This document shows positions 1-7,566 of a DNA stretch of 23,242 nt, piece by piece (within the stretch, counting starts at the first letter, position 1; every line of letters starts with the position of its first letter). A program made the position numbers and the translations under genes. This DNA comes from Flemingiibacterium sp045579105 (GTDB lineage: Bacteria > Bacillota > Clostridia > Oscillospirales > CAG-272). Under the pieces are notes generated by a model, which saw only the letters and a program-made list of their open reading frames with translations, was not told the DNA's origin and did no database searches. Location of the stretch: the NCBI GenBank assembly GCA_045579105.1, contig JAZNLM010000027.1, forward strand, positions 1 through 23,242, written 5' to 3'.

Positions 1-1
1 C

Positions 2-223
2 ACTTTACTGACTAATGAACTGTTTGACAGATGGAGCGACTGCCACACAATAATTTCACTCACCACTCGCCAAAGTGACATAGAGCGCGCCGAAAACGCG
101 CTACTTTGTCTTATGCATTATATCGACGTTCCTACCGATTACAACAGCCAGATTGCGATACTGATAAGCACCCTCGAGCACATCAAAACCTCGCAAAGCT
201 TTTCGCTTGAAGGCATTTTTTAG
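2..223 (+). CDS. C-terminal fragment of a hypothetical protein, possibly DUF4363-like
   Basis: The plus strand is open from the window edge to a TAG at 221-223, giving the last 73 residues of a protein whose start lies outside the window. A Trp-containing helix near the start, an acidic middle (SDIERAENAL), a later HIK segment and a terminal SFSLEGIF are reminiscent of the C-terminus of the small membrane-anchored DUF4363 family, which typically ends in a similar SL-NIF motif. This family match is from memory and tentative. The gene converges on the TIGR03936 gene, and the two stop codons overlap within TTAG at 220-223. No better open frame exists on the other strand here. Confidence 0.45.
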   Translation, partial: TLLTNELFDRWSDCHTIISLTTRQSDIERAENALLCLMHYIDVPTDYNSQIAILISTLEHIKTSQSFSLEGIF

Positions 224-900
224 CGGAACGGCGTCACCTTATCGTTAAGGTAAACTTCTTTTCTCATTATAGTATAGTATTCAGCGAACGGATCATCGAA
301 CGTTACGCCGAGCTTCTCTTCAGCAGCCTTCACCAAATACTCGGGATTGAGATACCTCTCGCTGTCCGCCGACAGAAGTGCATGTACGGTAATGCATCCG
401 TCTGCGTATTCGCACTCACGAAGATCGATAAACGGTGCAATATCCGTTTCTTTTTCGCCCGACTTGGAACGCTTCATTATTATAAGAGGATTAGTATAAA
501 GCCCACGCATCGCCGCAGCTGTATCTGCTGACAGTTTCGGTGAGGTCATTTTAATCTCGTATTCCGCCCACATAATGTCCGTAAATTTACGCTCACTCGG
601 GTAAACCTCGACGACCTGCATCTCGTCGGTAAGCGCCTCATTGATGCGTTGCTTGACTTCATCGAGCGGCATATCCTCAACAAGCTTAATATCGAAGAAC
701 TCGCACTCACTCTGCGTTCCGATGGAAAGCGGAAGCGAGAATGTTATTTTAAGACGAGGATTGAAGCCCTGCGAATACCACGCGGGGATTTTCGCTCTTA
801 TAATATTTCGAGTCATTGTGCGCATGAGGTCAAGATGCGAAATATACTGAAGGCTTCCGATTTTATAGAATTTTGCCCTTATTTGCATCGGCTGCACCAT
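220..900 (-). CDS. TIGR03936 family / DUF2344 radical-SAM-associated protein
   Basis: This 226-residue protein belongs to the DUF2344 (TIGR03936) family, found beside or fused to TIGR03960 radical SAM proteins. The diagnostic N-terminal block is present: a beta strand, then GSLQYISHLDLMRTMTR at about residues 15-31, then SQGFNPRLKITFSLPLSIG at about 43-61. The biochemical role is not established; family members often lie near ribosomal L21/L27 or RNase G genes. The start at 900 is supported by GGGGGTG seven bases upstream, inside the last codons of the preceding gene. The coding regions overlap by 22 bases (879-900), suggesting translational coupling. A second in-frame ATG at 888 would give MQIRAKF, also a plausible family start. 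Confidence 0.9.
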   Translation of the reverse strand: MVQPMQIRAKFYKIGSLQYISHLDLMRTMTRNIIRAKIPAWYSQGFNPRLKITFSLPLSIGTQSECEFFDIKLVEDMPLDEVKQRINEALTDEMQVVEVYPSERKFTDIMWAEYEIKMTSPKLSADTAAAMRGLYTNPLIIMKRSKSGEKETDIAPFIDLRECEYADGCITVHALLSADSERYLNPEYLVKAAEEKLGVTFDDPFAEYYTIMRKEVYLNDKVTPFR

Positions 901-2750
901 GTGCGTTCACCCCCAAGCTTATTTGCGCCGCAAGCCGTACATTTTTCGGCACAGTTTTTATTAGTCTTCGACTCATACGCGTTGTGACGTTCACGGAGAA
1001 GGAAGGATTTATCAACGCCGCAGTCGATCACATCCCACGGCAGAACCTCGTTTTCGCAAAATTCGCGGTTTGCGTAGTAAGAAGCATCGATACCACAAGC
1101 CTCAAACACTTCCATCCACTTGTCGTAACTGAAGAATTCTTCCCAAGCGTCAAACTTCATGCCGCGCTTATGCGCTTCTACCACCGCCTTCGCAAGTCGG
1201 CGGTCGCCACGTGCAAATACAGCTTCGATAAACGAAGTCTTTGCATCGTGATAGTTATATTTAACCTTCGGATCGTTTATCTTCGAGCGAAGAAGCATCT
1301 GCTTGCGTTCAAGCTCCTCGAGGGTGTCCTGCGCTTCCCACTGGAAAGCAGTAAACGGCTTGGGAATAAAGCAAGCCACACTTATCGTAACAGTGGGCGC
1401 TTTTCTTCCCTTCACGCCGCGGTACATATCATAGTATGCATCCACAACGTGCTTTGCGAGAGTTGCAATCCCCTCGATATCCTCGTCGCTTTCTGTCGGA
1501 AGACCGAGCATAAAGTAGAGCTTAACCTGTGTCTTGCCTGCTTCAAATGCCACGCGGCATGCTTTAAGAAGGTCTTCCTCGGTGACGTTCTTGTTGATAG
1601 CGTCGCGAAGTCGCTGTGTACCCGCCTCGGGAGCAAACGTAAGTCCCGACGCACGTACAGAAGATATCTTATCCATAAGCTCCTTGGTGAACATATCAAG
1701 TCGCATCGACGGGAGCGAAATATTAACCTTCGCCGCATCCGTCCATTTAAGGAGCGTGTCGCAAAGGTCTTCTATTTCGGAATAGTCGCTTATAGACAGC
1801 GACGAGAGTGATATTTCATCGTATCCCGTGCTCTCGCGAAGCGCACGCGCCTGACGGTCAAGCACCTCGACCGACTTTTCACGTATCGGGCGGTATACCA
1901 TACCCGCCTGACAGAAGCGGCAGCCACGCATACAGCCACGGTAAACCTCAAGCATAATGCGGTCGTGTACAGTTTCGATGTACGGCATAACAAATTTATC
2001 GGGAAAATACGAAGTGTCCATATCCTTTATAATACGCTTCGTGACCTTTTCGGGAACGTCAGCATATTTCGGCGTGTACGCCGCCACGGTGCCGTCCTCG
2101 TTATATGAAACGTCATATAGTGACGGAACATAAAAGCCGTCAAGTCTTGCCGCCGCACGAAGGAAGGCCTCACGGGTGTACGTACCGTTTTCCTTCATAT
2201 CAGCTAAAAGATGCATTATCTCGGGAAGGGCTTCCTCGCCCTCTCCAATAGAGAACAAGTCAAAGAAATCCGCAATCGGCTCGGCATTGTACGAGCAAGG
2301 ACCGCCGCCGATGATTATGGGCATACTCTCGTCGCGCTCGCTCGAAAGAAGGGGAATCCCCGCAAGGTCGAGCGTGTTGAGCACGTTAGTGTAGCACATC
2401 TCGTACTGGAGTGTGAAGCCAACGAAATCAAAATCGCGAAGTGCGTCACCGCTTTCGTGTGCGTAAAGCGGAATATTATACTTGCGAAGCTGTTCTTCCA
2501 TGTCAACCCACGGTGTGTACGTACGCTCACACCACAAATCCTCATGCGCATTTATCGCGCCGTAAAGTATGCGAAGACCTAGATTCGACATACCTATCTC
2601 ATAAGTATCTGGGAAGCAGAATGCAAATCTCGCGCGTACTTTGCTTTTATCTTTAATTATCTGGCCGTATTCGCCACCCGTATAACGTCCAGGTTTTGCC
2701 ACGCGCTTGAGCACACGCTCAGCCGCGGCCTTTGGTGTAATGTTTTCCAT
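879..2750 (-). CDS. TIGR03960 family B12-binding-domain radical SAM protein
   Basis: This 623-residue protein has the layout of TIGR03960. A degenerate B12-binding-like N-terminal domain (PDTYEIGMSNLGLRIL near residue 47, GGGPC near 148) is followed by a radical SAM core. The CxxxCxxC cluster motif (C273, C277, C280, in YRGCMRGCRFCQAG) should bind the 4Fe-4S cluster that cleaves S-adenosylmethionine. The C-terminus carries two CxxC pairs around LGGERTW, resembling a zinc ribbon. The substrate is unknown. The start at 2750 (MENITPKA) is chosen because GGGA lies six bases upstream and the family begins about there; in-frame upstream starts (longest at 2786) would add up to 12 unconserved residues. 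Together with the overlapping TIGR03936 gene it forms a two-gene functional unit. Confidence 0.92.
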   Translation of the reverse strand: MENITPKAAAERVLKRVAKPGRYTGGEYGQIIKDKSKVRARFAFCFPDTYEIGMSNLGLRILYGAINAHEDLWCERTYTPWVDMEEQLRKYNIPLYAHESGDALRDFDFVGFTLQYEMCYTNVLNTLDLAGIPLLSSERDESMPIIIGGGPCSYNAEPIADFFDLFSIGEGEEALPEIMHLLADMKENGTYTREAFLRAAARLDGFYVPSLYDVSYNEDGTVAAYTPKYADVPEKVTKRIIKDMDTSYFPDKFVMPYIETVHDRIMLEVYRGCMRGCRFCQAGMVYRPIREKSVEVLDRQARALRESTGYDEISLSSLSISDYSEIEDLCDTLLKWTDAAKVNISLPSMRLDMFTKELMDKISSVRASGLTFAPEAGTQRLRDAINKNVTEEDLLKACRVAFEAGKTQVKLYFMLGLPTESDEDIEGIATLAKHVVDAYYDMYRGVKGRKAPTVTISVACFIPKPFTAFQWEAQDTLEELERKQMLLRSKINDPKVKYNYHDAKTSFIEAVFARGDRRLAKAVVEAHKRGMKFDAWEEFFSYDKWMEVFEACGIDASYYANREFCENEVLPWDVIDCGVDKSFLLRERHNAYESKTNKNCAEKCTACGANKLGGERTWCSRCK

Positions 2751-2795
2751 AATAATTCCCATTCCGCCGCCATAACTGCGGCACAAAATTAGATA

Positions 2796-3068
2796 TCAAA
2801 CCTTTTCGACAAGCCACGCCGCCGCATCAGCAACAAGCATCACAGTAGCTATCCAAGAGATTATCAATGCGATAAGCGTGTTAAACAAATATCCGCCGTT
2901 CTTGCCAATGTCAAGCGCAAAAAGAATAATTGCCGCAGCATAAAGAAGTCCTACCACAAAAAGTAGAATAAGGCGCAGTATTTTTCTTTCTGTTTTTCGA
3001 AAAAGCAGCATTTGCAAAGCGAATGCTCCTGCAGCAAAAACAACAGAGGCAATGATAATTTTAAACAT
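2796..3068 (-). CDS. small hypothetical membrane protein
   Basis: This 90-residue protein is mostly hydrophobic, with three predicted membrane segments at about residues 2-22, 31-54 and 62-86. They are separated by a basic loop (FRKTERKILR) and a short polar loop (DIGKNGGY). There is no signal-peptidase motif and no catalytic motif, and I do not recognise the family. A Shine-Dalgarno site AGGAGA lies just before the ATG. The gene starts directly after the terminator of the preceding transcription unit and ends 45 bases before the radical SAM start, so it probably leads that operon. I see no promoter in the 22 bases before it, so its promoter may overlap the terminator or the end of the upstream gene. 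Confidence 0.7.
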   Translation of the reverse strand: MFKIIIASVVFAAGAFALQMLLFRKTERKILRLILLFVVGLLYAAAIILFALDIGKNGGYLFNTLIALIISWIATVMLVADAAAWLVEKV

Positions 3069-3081
3069 ATTTTCTCCTAGG

Positions 3082-3118
3082 TAAAAACAAATGGGACGCC
3101 GCAGATGCGGCGTCCCAT
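3082..3118 (-). terminator. intrinsic terminator after the P-ATPase-like gene
   Basis: A 12-bp perfect stem, ATGGGACGCCGC (3091-3102) with GCGGCGTCCCAT (3107-3118), encloses a four-base loop. On the minus strand it is followed by TTTGTTTTT. It lies five bases beyond the stop codon at 3123. Confidence 0.92.
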
Positions 3119-3122
3119 TACT

Positions 3123-5834
3123 TTAAACTAAAAATTTCGAAATGAGCACCACGGGTACAAGCCAGAAAAGCTGATAGAGAAGCGCGTAAAGTGACGGCAT
3201 CGCTGTTGCGCCGAGAGCGGTTACGAAGACCATAACAATAACGCCGATTAACATAGCGAGCATACTGATTATGAGGTTAGTCTTAATAACCGAGGTAACT
3301 TTCTCGCAAAGAGCAACCGTACGAAGCAAAGCCTTAACCGAGCGCTTCGAAACCACGCCACTCTCACTGCGTTCAACCAAGTGAGGAATATCCTCAACAG
3401 TTTTAGCTCTTATAACCTTAACGGGATACTTTATAGCTCTTATCTTCTTGGCAAGGAGCATGTCGTCAATACTCGGGTCGAACGATTTGATACCAACGCA
3501 CATACCCGTTCTGTAAAGCTGTGCAAGCACCTTTTCAAACTCGCCGTCGATTGTGTACTGAACGTATATCTTTGCCGCAAGCTGTCCGCCGAAAGCAAGA
3601 TAAAGTATACCGAGCGCCGAATTTTGCTCTTGTCTGCGCATCTCCGCGTCAAACGGGGGCTGGTAATCTTTTCTCTCCATATAGGAAGCCTTACCGATAT
3701 AGACTATATCCCCGTCAACTGTAACGGTAAATCCGTCCTCGTCGACCTCAACAAGCTCAACGTCATCGGAATAGCCTATATCCTGCGTTGCCTGCGCAAG
3801 AACGTCTGCAAGTGGTCCGCCAACCTTCACAAATGCGCTCGCAAGATTATAAACAATCTCGTCAATGCGGTTTTGACCGAACACCTTAATGCTAGTAACC
3901 TTCGTACCGCGTGACGGGAACACTTCCTTATCCTCAAAGGAGATGACGGATGCGCTAGCATACTCGTCAAGAGAGGCTTCCCCGAGTATCGCGCTCTCAT
4001 TTTCAAATGCATCTTTAGATGCTTTGTAGAAGGGATAGCTGTATACAAGAAGCAGTGTCATCGGTGCACAGAACATTATCGCAAGAAAGGCGGAAGTAAA
4101 CGCGCCGTAAATGCCACCGGTGACAGCGCCGACTACGATAAACGCCAGCGCAATAACAAGCATTGCTCCAAGAAGAATACTGATTATCGGCTTCACGCTC
4201 TTTTTCTCGGAGTTTCTTGCAAAAAAGCCTTCAACAAAGTCGGTCTTTGTAACTCTCACTATAGTAGCATCATCAGGAACGTATTCGCCAAACACGTCAC
4301 GCTCAACCGAATCGGTTTCTTCCGATACGGGAGTTACCACAAACTTCTTTCTGCCAGAAGCCACAATATTAAAGCCGAACATCTCTCGCTTTAAACCAAG
4401 GAGCTCATAAATGAGTGCCGCGAGAACCGTGAATACTACAGGTAAGTTAAACATCGCAAAGCCGGCAACCGGTGCGATAAAGCCTATGATAAGAGAATAT
4501 ATAAGTGAAAGTGCTAATATAGCCGCCGGTATCGTTTCAACCGTAAACTCTTTTCTGCGAACAGCATTAAACGCATCTATAAGCTGTCTGTAAACAAGCA
4601 CGCCCGAGAACACGACAAGCTGAAGGTCTATCATCGCGTAAACCACGGGATAAGATGTAGGACGCATAAATGCGGGAAGGTTGAGTCCGAGCATCGAGAA
4701 ATTCTCGATAAGGAATACCGCAACAAGCAGTGCCGCCGCAGCCGCCATACGAAGAAGGAGCGACTTATAACGCGACTCGTACTTTGCTATTATCTCGTTA
4801 TTCTGTTCTCGGCTAGTGTATTCAAGCTGCTCTTTGATAATCTGTATCTGCGAGGTCTGCTCGTGCTTTTGGATGACGTCTTCCTCAAGCTTACTCGCGC
4901 CGTCCTCACCGACAGCCTCACGGAGCTGTTCTTCCATTCCGAATGCGAGCATTATGTGAAGGTCAGTCTGGTCAACTTCGCTTTCCTCTGCAGTTCCGTA
5001 CACACGCTCTGCACCCTCAAGGTCAGCCTCGCTCACAGGCGTAAACACCTCTGTATTAGATGCAGCAAATGCCTCATCTATAGCATCCGCGAAATCAACG
5101 TCGAACTGGTCTGCCACTTCTTTAACTTTGGAGATGTCAAACACGGCAGTAACGCGATCATCAATCTCATCTTCTTGAGCGTACTCAGCAGGCTCATCGT
5201 CAAACACAGTATTGTCTGCCAGCTTAACGTCATCGTCGAAAGCTTCGTCTTCTGCAAGCGTTACGCCGTGATCGGAAATTCCGTCTGCAAAAGCCTCATC
5301 GGAAACCGTATTATCCGAAGCGACAACCTCGTCAGCCGGCACTTCCTCAGGCATTACAAACATAGCATCGTCAATAAGCATATTCTCATCAAGAACAGCC
5401 GGTTCAATATCAACGATTTCATCGACAGCAGACTCGTCCTCATAAGAAGCTTCACTTTCTTCAGCGACCTCTTCTTCATATTCTCCAAGAACTTCTTCGG
5501 CAGCTTTATTTAACTCTACAGCCGCTTGTGCTTCTGCAGCCGCCTCTGCTTCACGTTCTTCGCGAGGCTTCGTGATGTACATATCTATAAGTTCGTCAAC
5601 GTCAAGATCCGATTCTTCGTCCGCCGCGAACGCCGCTGACGAGCGAAGTGTTTCCTCGGCGCTCTCATAAACACCGTCGTCTATTTTGAGTGCGTCAGTA
5701 CGCGGCTCTTTTGAATCTTCAAAGGAATTTTTGCTGCTGAGGTCAGCTTCGTCATAACTCTTTTTAAGACGCGAAAGCAGATCATCTGCGTTCATTTCTG
5801 CTCTCTTGTCTGCCGAATTTTTCTCGTCGTGCAT
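3123..5834 (-). CDS. P1B-type ATPase-like membrane protein lacking catalytic motifs
   Basis: This 903-residue protein starts with about 340 strongly acidic, low-complexity residues. Hydrophobic segments follow at about 358-378, 396-414, 433-453, 457-477, 549-572, 578-600, 852-874 and 880-900. A cytoplasmic insert of about 70 residues lies between segments 4 and 5, and one of about 250 lies between 6 and 7. This 4+2+2 order is that of P1B metal-transport ATPases. Local resemblance supports it: FCAP at 588-591 sits where CPC would be, SVISFEDKEVF at 629-639 where DKTGT would be, GGPLADVLAQA at 672-682 where the SEHPL block would be, and VYIGKASYM at 711-719 in the nucleotide domain. TGES, DKTGT, TGD and GDGxND are all absent, so ATP-driven transport is unlikely. 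Function is unknown. AAGGAA precedes the ATG, and the gene lies 24 bases after rlmB. Confidence 0.75.
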   Translation of the reverse strand: MHDEKNSADKRAEMNADDLLSRLKKSYDEADLSSKNSFEDSKEPRTDALKIDDGVYESAEETLRSSAAFAADEESDLDVDELIDMYITKPREEREAEAAAEAQAAVELNKAAEEVLGEYEEEVAEESEASYEDESAVDEIVDIEPAVLDENMLIDDAMFVMPEEVPADEVVASDNTVSDEAFADGISDHGVTLAEDEAFDDDVKLADNTVFDDEPAEYAQEDEIDDRVTAVFDISKVKEVADQFDVDFADAIDEAFAASNTEVFTPVSEADLEGAERVYGTAEESEVDQTDLHIMLAFGMEEQLREAVGEDGASKLEEDVIQKHEQTSQIQIIKEQLEYTSREQNNEIIAKYESRYKSLLLRMAAAAALLVAVFLIENFSMLGLNLPAFMRPTSYPVVYAMIDLQLVVFSGVLVYRQLIDAFNAVRRKEFTVETIPAAILALSLIYSLIIGFIAPVAGFAMFNLPVVFTVLAALIYELLGLKREMFGFNIVASGRKKFVVTPVSEETDSVERDVFGEYVPDDATIVRVTKTDFVEGFFARNSEKKSVKPIISILLGAMLVIALAFIVVGAVTGGIYGAFTSAFLAIMFCAPMTLLLVYSYPFYKASKDAFENESAILGEASLDEYASASVISFEDKEVFPSRGTKVTSIKVFGQNRIDEIVYNLASAFVKVGGPLADVLAQATQDIGYSDDVELVEVDEDGFTVTVDGDIVYIGKASYMERKDYQPPFDAEMRRQEQNSALGILYLAFGGQLAAKIYVQYTIDGEFEKVLAQLYRTGMCVGIKSFDPSIDDMLLAKKIRAIKYPVKVIRAKTVEDIPHLVERSESGVVSKRSVKALLRTVALCEKVTSVIKTNLIISMLAMLIGVIVMVFVTALGATAMPSLYALLYQLFWLVPVVLISKFLV

Positions 5835-5858
5835 CTTATCGTTCCTTTCTTAAAGTAT

Positions 5859-6710
5859 TCATTTTCCACGCATCTGTCTGGCGGCCTCACAAAGCATAAC
5901 CGCCGTTGCACAGGAAACGTTGAAGGAGTTGACCTTTCCGTACATTGGTATGGAGATCATAAAATCACATTTTTCGCGTATGAGACGGGATATACCCTGT
6001 CCTTCACTGCCAACGACGATCGCCGTCGCGCTGTCGAACTTGGTGTCGTAGTAGGATGCACCGTCAGCTTCCGCACCGTACACCCAAACTCCCTTTTCTT
6101 TAAGCTCGTCTATTGCCGCTGCAAGGTTTGACACCTTCGCTATAGCAAGATGCTCAAGTGCGCCCGCCGATGATTTTTCAACCACAGCAGTAAGTCCGCT
6201 CGAACGGCGCTTCGGGATAATAAGTCCGTGAGCGCCTGCACCTTCGGCACAACGTATGATGGCGCCGAGATTATGCGGATCCGCAATTTCATCTGCGATA
6301 ACGATAAGCGGTTTCTCACCACGTTCCTTCGCGATGTCGAGTATCTCGTCTATGCTCACGTACTCCTTAGCCGCAGCCATAGCCACAACCCCTTGGTGGT
6401 TTACGCCGTCGACGAGAGCATCTATTTTAGTTTTTTCCACCTCGACAACAGGTATGCCACGCTTTATCGCCTCAGCAACTATAAGCGTTATCGAGCCCTC
6501 GCGGTCGCCCTTTCTTACGAAAAGCTTGTCAATAGCGCGCTCTGATTTTAAAAGCTCAAGCACCGCATTTCTTCCGCCTACGGCATTTGAAGTGATTTCA
6601 TCATCGAAACTGCCACGAGCCGTGTTCGGAGTATGTTCGTGCTTCTTACATTCATCCCTGCCGTGCTTTGGGAAATTTTTATCGCGGCTGCTGTAATTTT
6701 TCTTGTACAT
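5859..6710 (-). CDS. rlmB: 23S rRNA (guanosine-2'-O-)-methyltransferase RlmB-type (SpoU/TrmH family)
   Basis: This 283-residue SPOUT enzyme methylates a ribose 2'-OH in RNA using S-adenosylmethionine; the RlmB subgroup modifies G2251 of 23S rRNA. A basic N-terminal tail of about 40 residues precedes the substrate-binding domain (AVGGRNAVLELL at about 43-54). The three SpoU motifs follow: NLGAIIRCAE at 147-156, VVGSEGQGIS at 232-241, and IPMYGKVNSFNVS at 254-266. The usual SLNVS is SFNVS here. The ATG at 6710 is preferred over an upstream in-frame start at 6752 because AAAGG lies six bases before it and the extra 14 residues are Cys-rich and unconserved. It leads a two-gene unit with the P-ATPase-like gene. 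Exact specificity (RlmB versus TrmH-like) is inferred from length and architecture. Confidence 0.9.
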   Translation of the reverse strand: MYKKNYSSRDKNFPKHGRDECKKHEHTPNTARGSFDDEITSNAVGGRNAVLELLKSERAIDKLFVRKGDREGSITLIVAEAIKRGIPVVEVEKTKIDALVDGVNHQGVVAMAAAKEYVSIDEILDIAKERGEKPLIVIADEIADPHNLGAIIRCAEGAGAHGLIIPKRRSSGLTAVVEKSSAGALEHLAIAKVSNLAAAIDELKEKGVWVYGAEADGASYYDTKFDSATAIVVGSEGQGISRLIREKCDFMISIPMYGKVNSFNVSCATAVMLCEAARQMRGK

Positions 6711-6779
6711 ATAAACCTTTACCGGGCAAATAAAGCACGCAAAAGCGCACAATTGCCCTATTGTATATAATTATTATAT

Positions 6780-6808
6780 ATTATAACATATATCAGACCA
6801 TTTGTACA
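6780..6808 (-). promoter_or_regulatory. promoter for rlmB and the P-ATPase-like gene
   Basis: On the minus strand a TATAAT -10 (6780-6785), preceded by TGT as an extended -10, lies 17 bases from a weak -35 TGTACA (6803-6808). The leader to the rlmB ATG would be about 65 bases. Confidence 0.6.
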
Positions 6809-6867
6809 TACCTTTTTGCAAACTTTTTCAAAAATCAAACATTTTTTCGACAATACATATAAATTGA

Positions 6868-6905
6868 CAAAAAAATAGGGAGATACCCCTCGGCATCTCC
6901 TATTT
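6868..6905 (-). terminator. intrinsic terminator after the zinc-ribbon gene
   Basis: The stem pairs GGAGATGCC with GGTATCTCC on the minus strand (6892-6900 with 6879-6887) around GAGG. It extends outward through ATAG/CTAT with one bulged base and is followed by a run of seven T. One pair is G-U only on the minus-strand RNA, which supports that orientation. Confidence 0.9.
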
Positions 6906-6924
6906 TCGACGCGAAACTTCGCTA

Positions 6925-7200
6925 TTACTGCTGCTTCATCTCAGCATAACATTCGCTGCAATATACAGGTCTGTCATTGCTGGGCTGGAAAGGGACCTTT
7001 GCTTCCTTACCGCATCTCGCACAGGTGGTAGTAAAAAGTTCTCTCTGGGGCTTTCCTGCGTTCTTCTTAGCATCGCGGCAAGCCTTGCATCTCTGAGGCT
7101 TGTTCTGGAAACCCTTCTCTGCGTAGAATTCCTGCTCACCTGCGGTGAAGACAAACTCTGCGCCACATTCTTTACACACCAATGTTTCGTCCTGATACAT
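6925..7200 (-). CDS. small zinc-ribbon protein with four CxxC pairs
   Basis: This 91-residue cytoplasmic protein holds four CxxC knuckles: CKEC near residue 9, CKAC near 38, CARC near 60 and CSEC near 81. They suggest two structural zinc sites. The first half (LVCKECGAEFVFTAGEQEFY) matches the small zinc-ribbon family whose members carry E-FY-KGF-N-P-RC-CR; I recall it as the probable zinc-ribbon domain zf_Tbcl. The specific function is unknown, though binding of nucleic acid or protein is plausible. GAGG lies eight bases before the ATG. The gene is monocistronic, with its own promoter at 7361-7388 and terminator at 6868-6905. Confidence 0.85.
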   Translation of the reverse strand: MYQDETLVCKECGAEFVFTAGEQEFYAEKGFQNKPQRCKACRDAKKNAGKPQRELFTTTCARCGKEAKVPFQPSNDRPVYCSECYAEMKQQ

Positions 7201-7566
7201 TTAAAATACCTCGCTTGTGTAGAAAAAATAAAATTTCGCCCTCGCCGGACTTCAACCGACACCTTGAAAGTAAAACTACTGACAACGCTCTATTTAAGCT
7301 ATTCGGGCATATATTAAGAAAGTGTTTCAAAATCAATACTTGCATTTGAACACTACATTTATTATACCACTTTTTTGGATAATGTCAATAGTTTTTTCAA
7401 AACAAATAAGCACTATTGTTGCACCTTGTCGATTGTGTACAAATTATGTCCTATTTTTTGAGTCATTATGACACATATTTGTCTAGTTTTTAACGTTTTT
7501 GTATCGTATTTTGCACTACAAACAAATAAAAAATTCATAAAAAATGCACAATTCTCGCATAACCGA
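7201..7566. other. 366-base AT-rich intergenic region with a long leader
   Basis: The region holds the zinc-ribbon promoter and its roughly 150-base leader (7201-7354). Within the leader, on the minus strand, GTGTTCAAA pairs with TTTGAAACAC with one bulge (about 7325-7353). A short stem GTCGG/CCGGC lies at about 7243-7260, followed by an AT-rich tract before the ribosome binding site. The remainder, 7389-7566, is very AT-rich. It contains an 11-base palindrome GTCATTATGAC at 7462-7472 but no gene and no convincing terminator for the DUF4364 gene. Confidence 0.6.
7361..7388 (-). promoter_or_regulatory. near-consensus sigma-A promoter of the zinc-ribbon gene
   Basis: On the minus strand, TTGACA (7383-7388) and TATAAT (7361-7366) are both perfect, with 16 bases between them. 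TGG before the -10 adds an extended -10 element. This is the strongest promoter by sequence in the window. Confidence 0.88.

Noticed and set aside
873..1811. Long plus-strand open frame opposite the radical SAM gene
   Set aside because: It lies entirely antisense to a clearly conserved protein, lacks a ribosome binding site and has a Cys/His/Arg-rich composition typical of antisense frames.
3123..5834. Functional metal-transporting P1B ATPase
   Set aside because: DKTGT, TGES, TGD and GDGxND are all missing; only the layout and local similarities remain.
7462..7472. Palindrome GTCATTATGAC as a terminator for the DUF4364 gene
   Set aside because: The stem is only five base pairs and no T run follows on the minus strand. 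It may be a protein-binding site, but nothing supports that.
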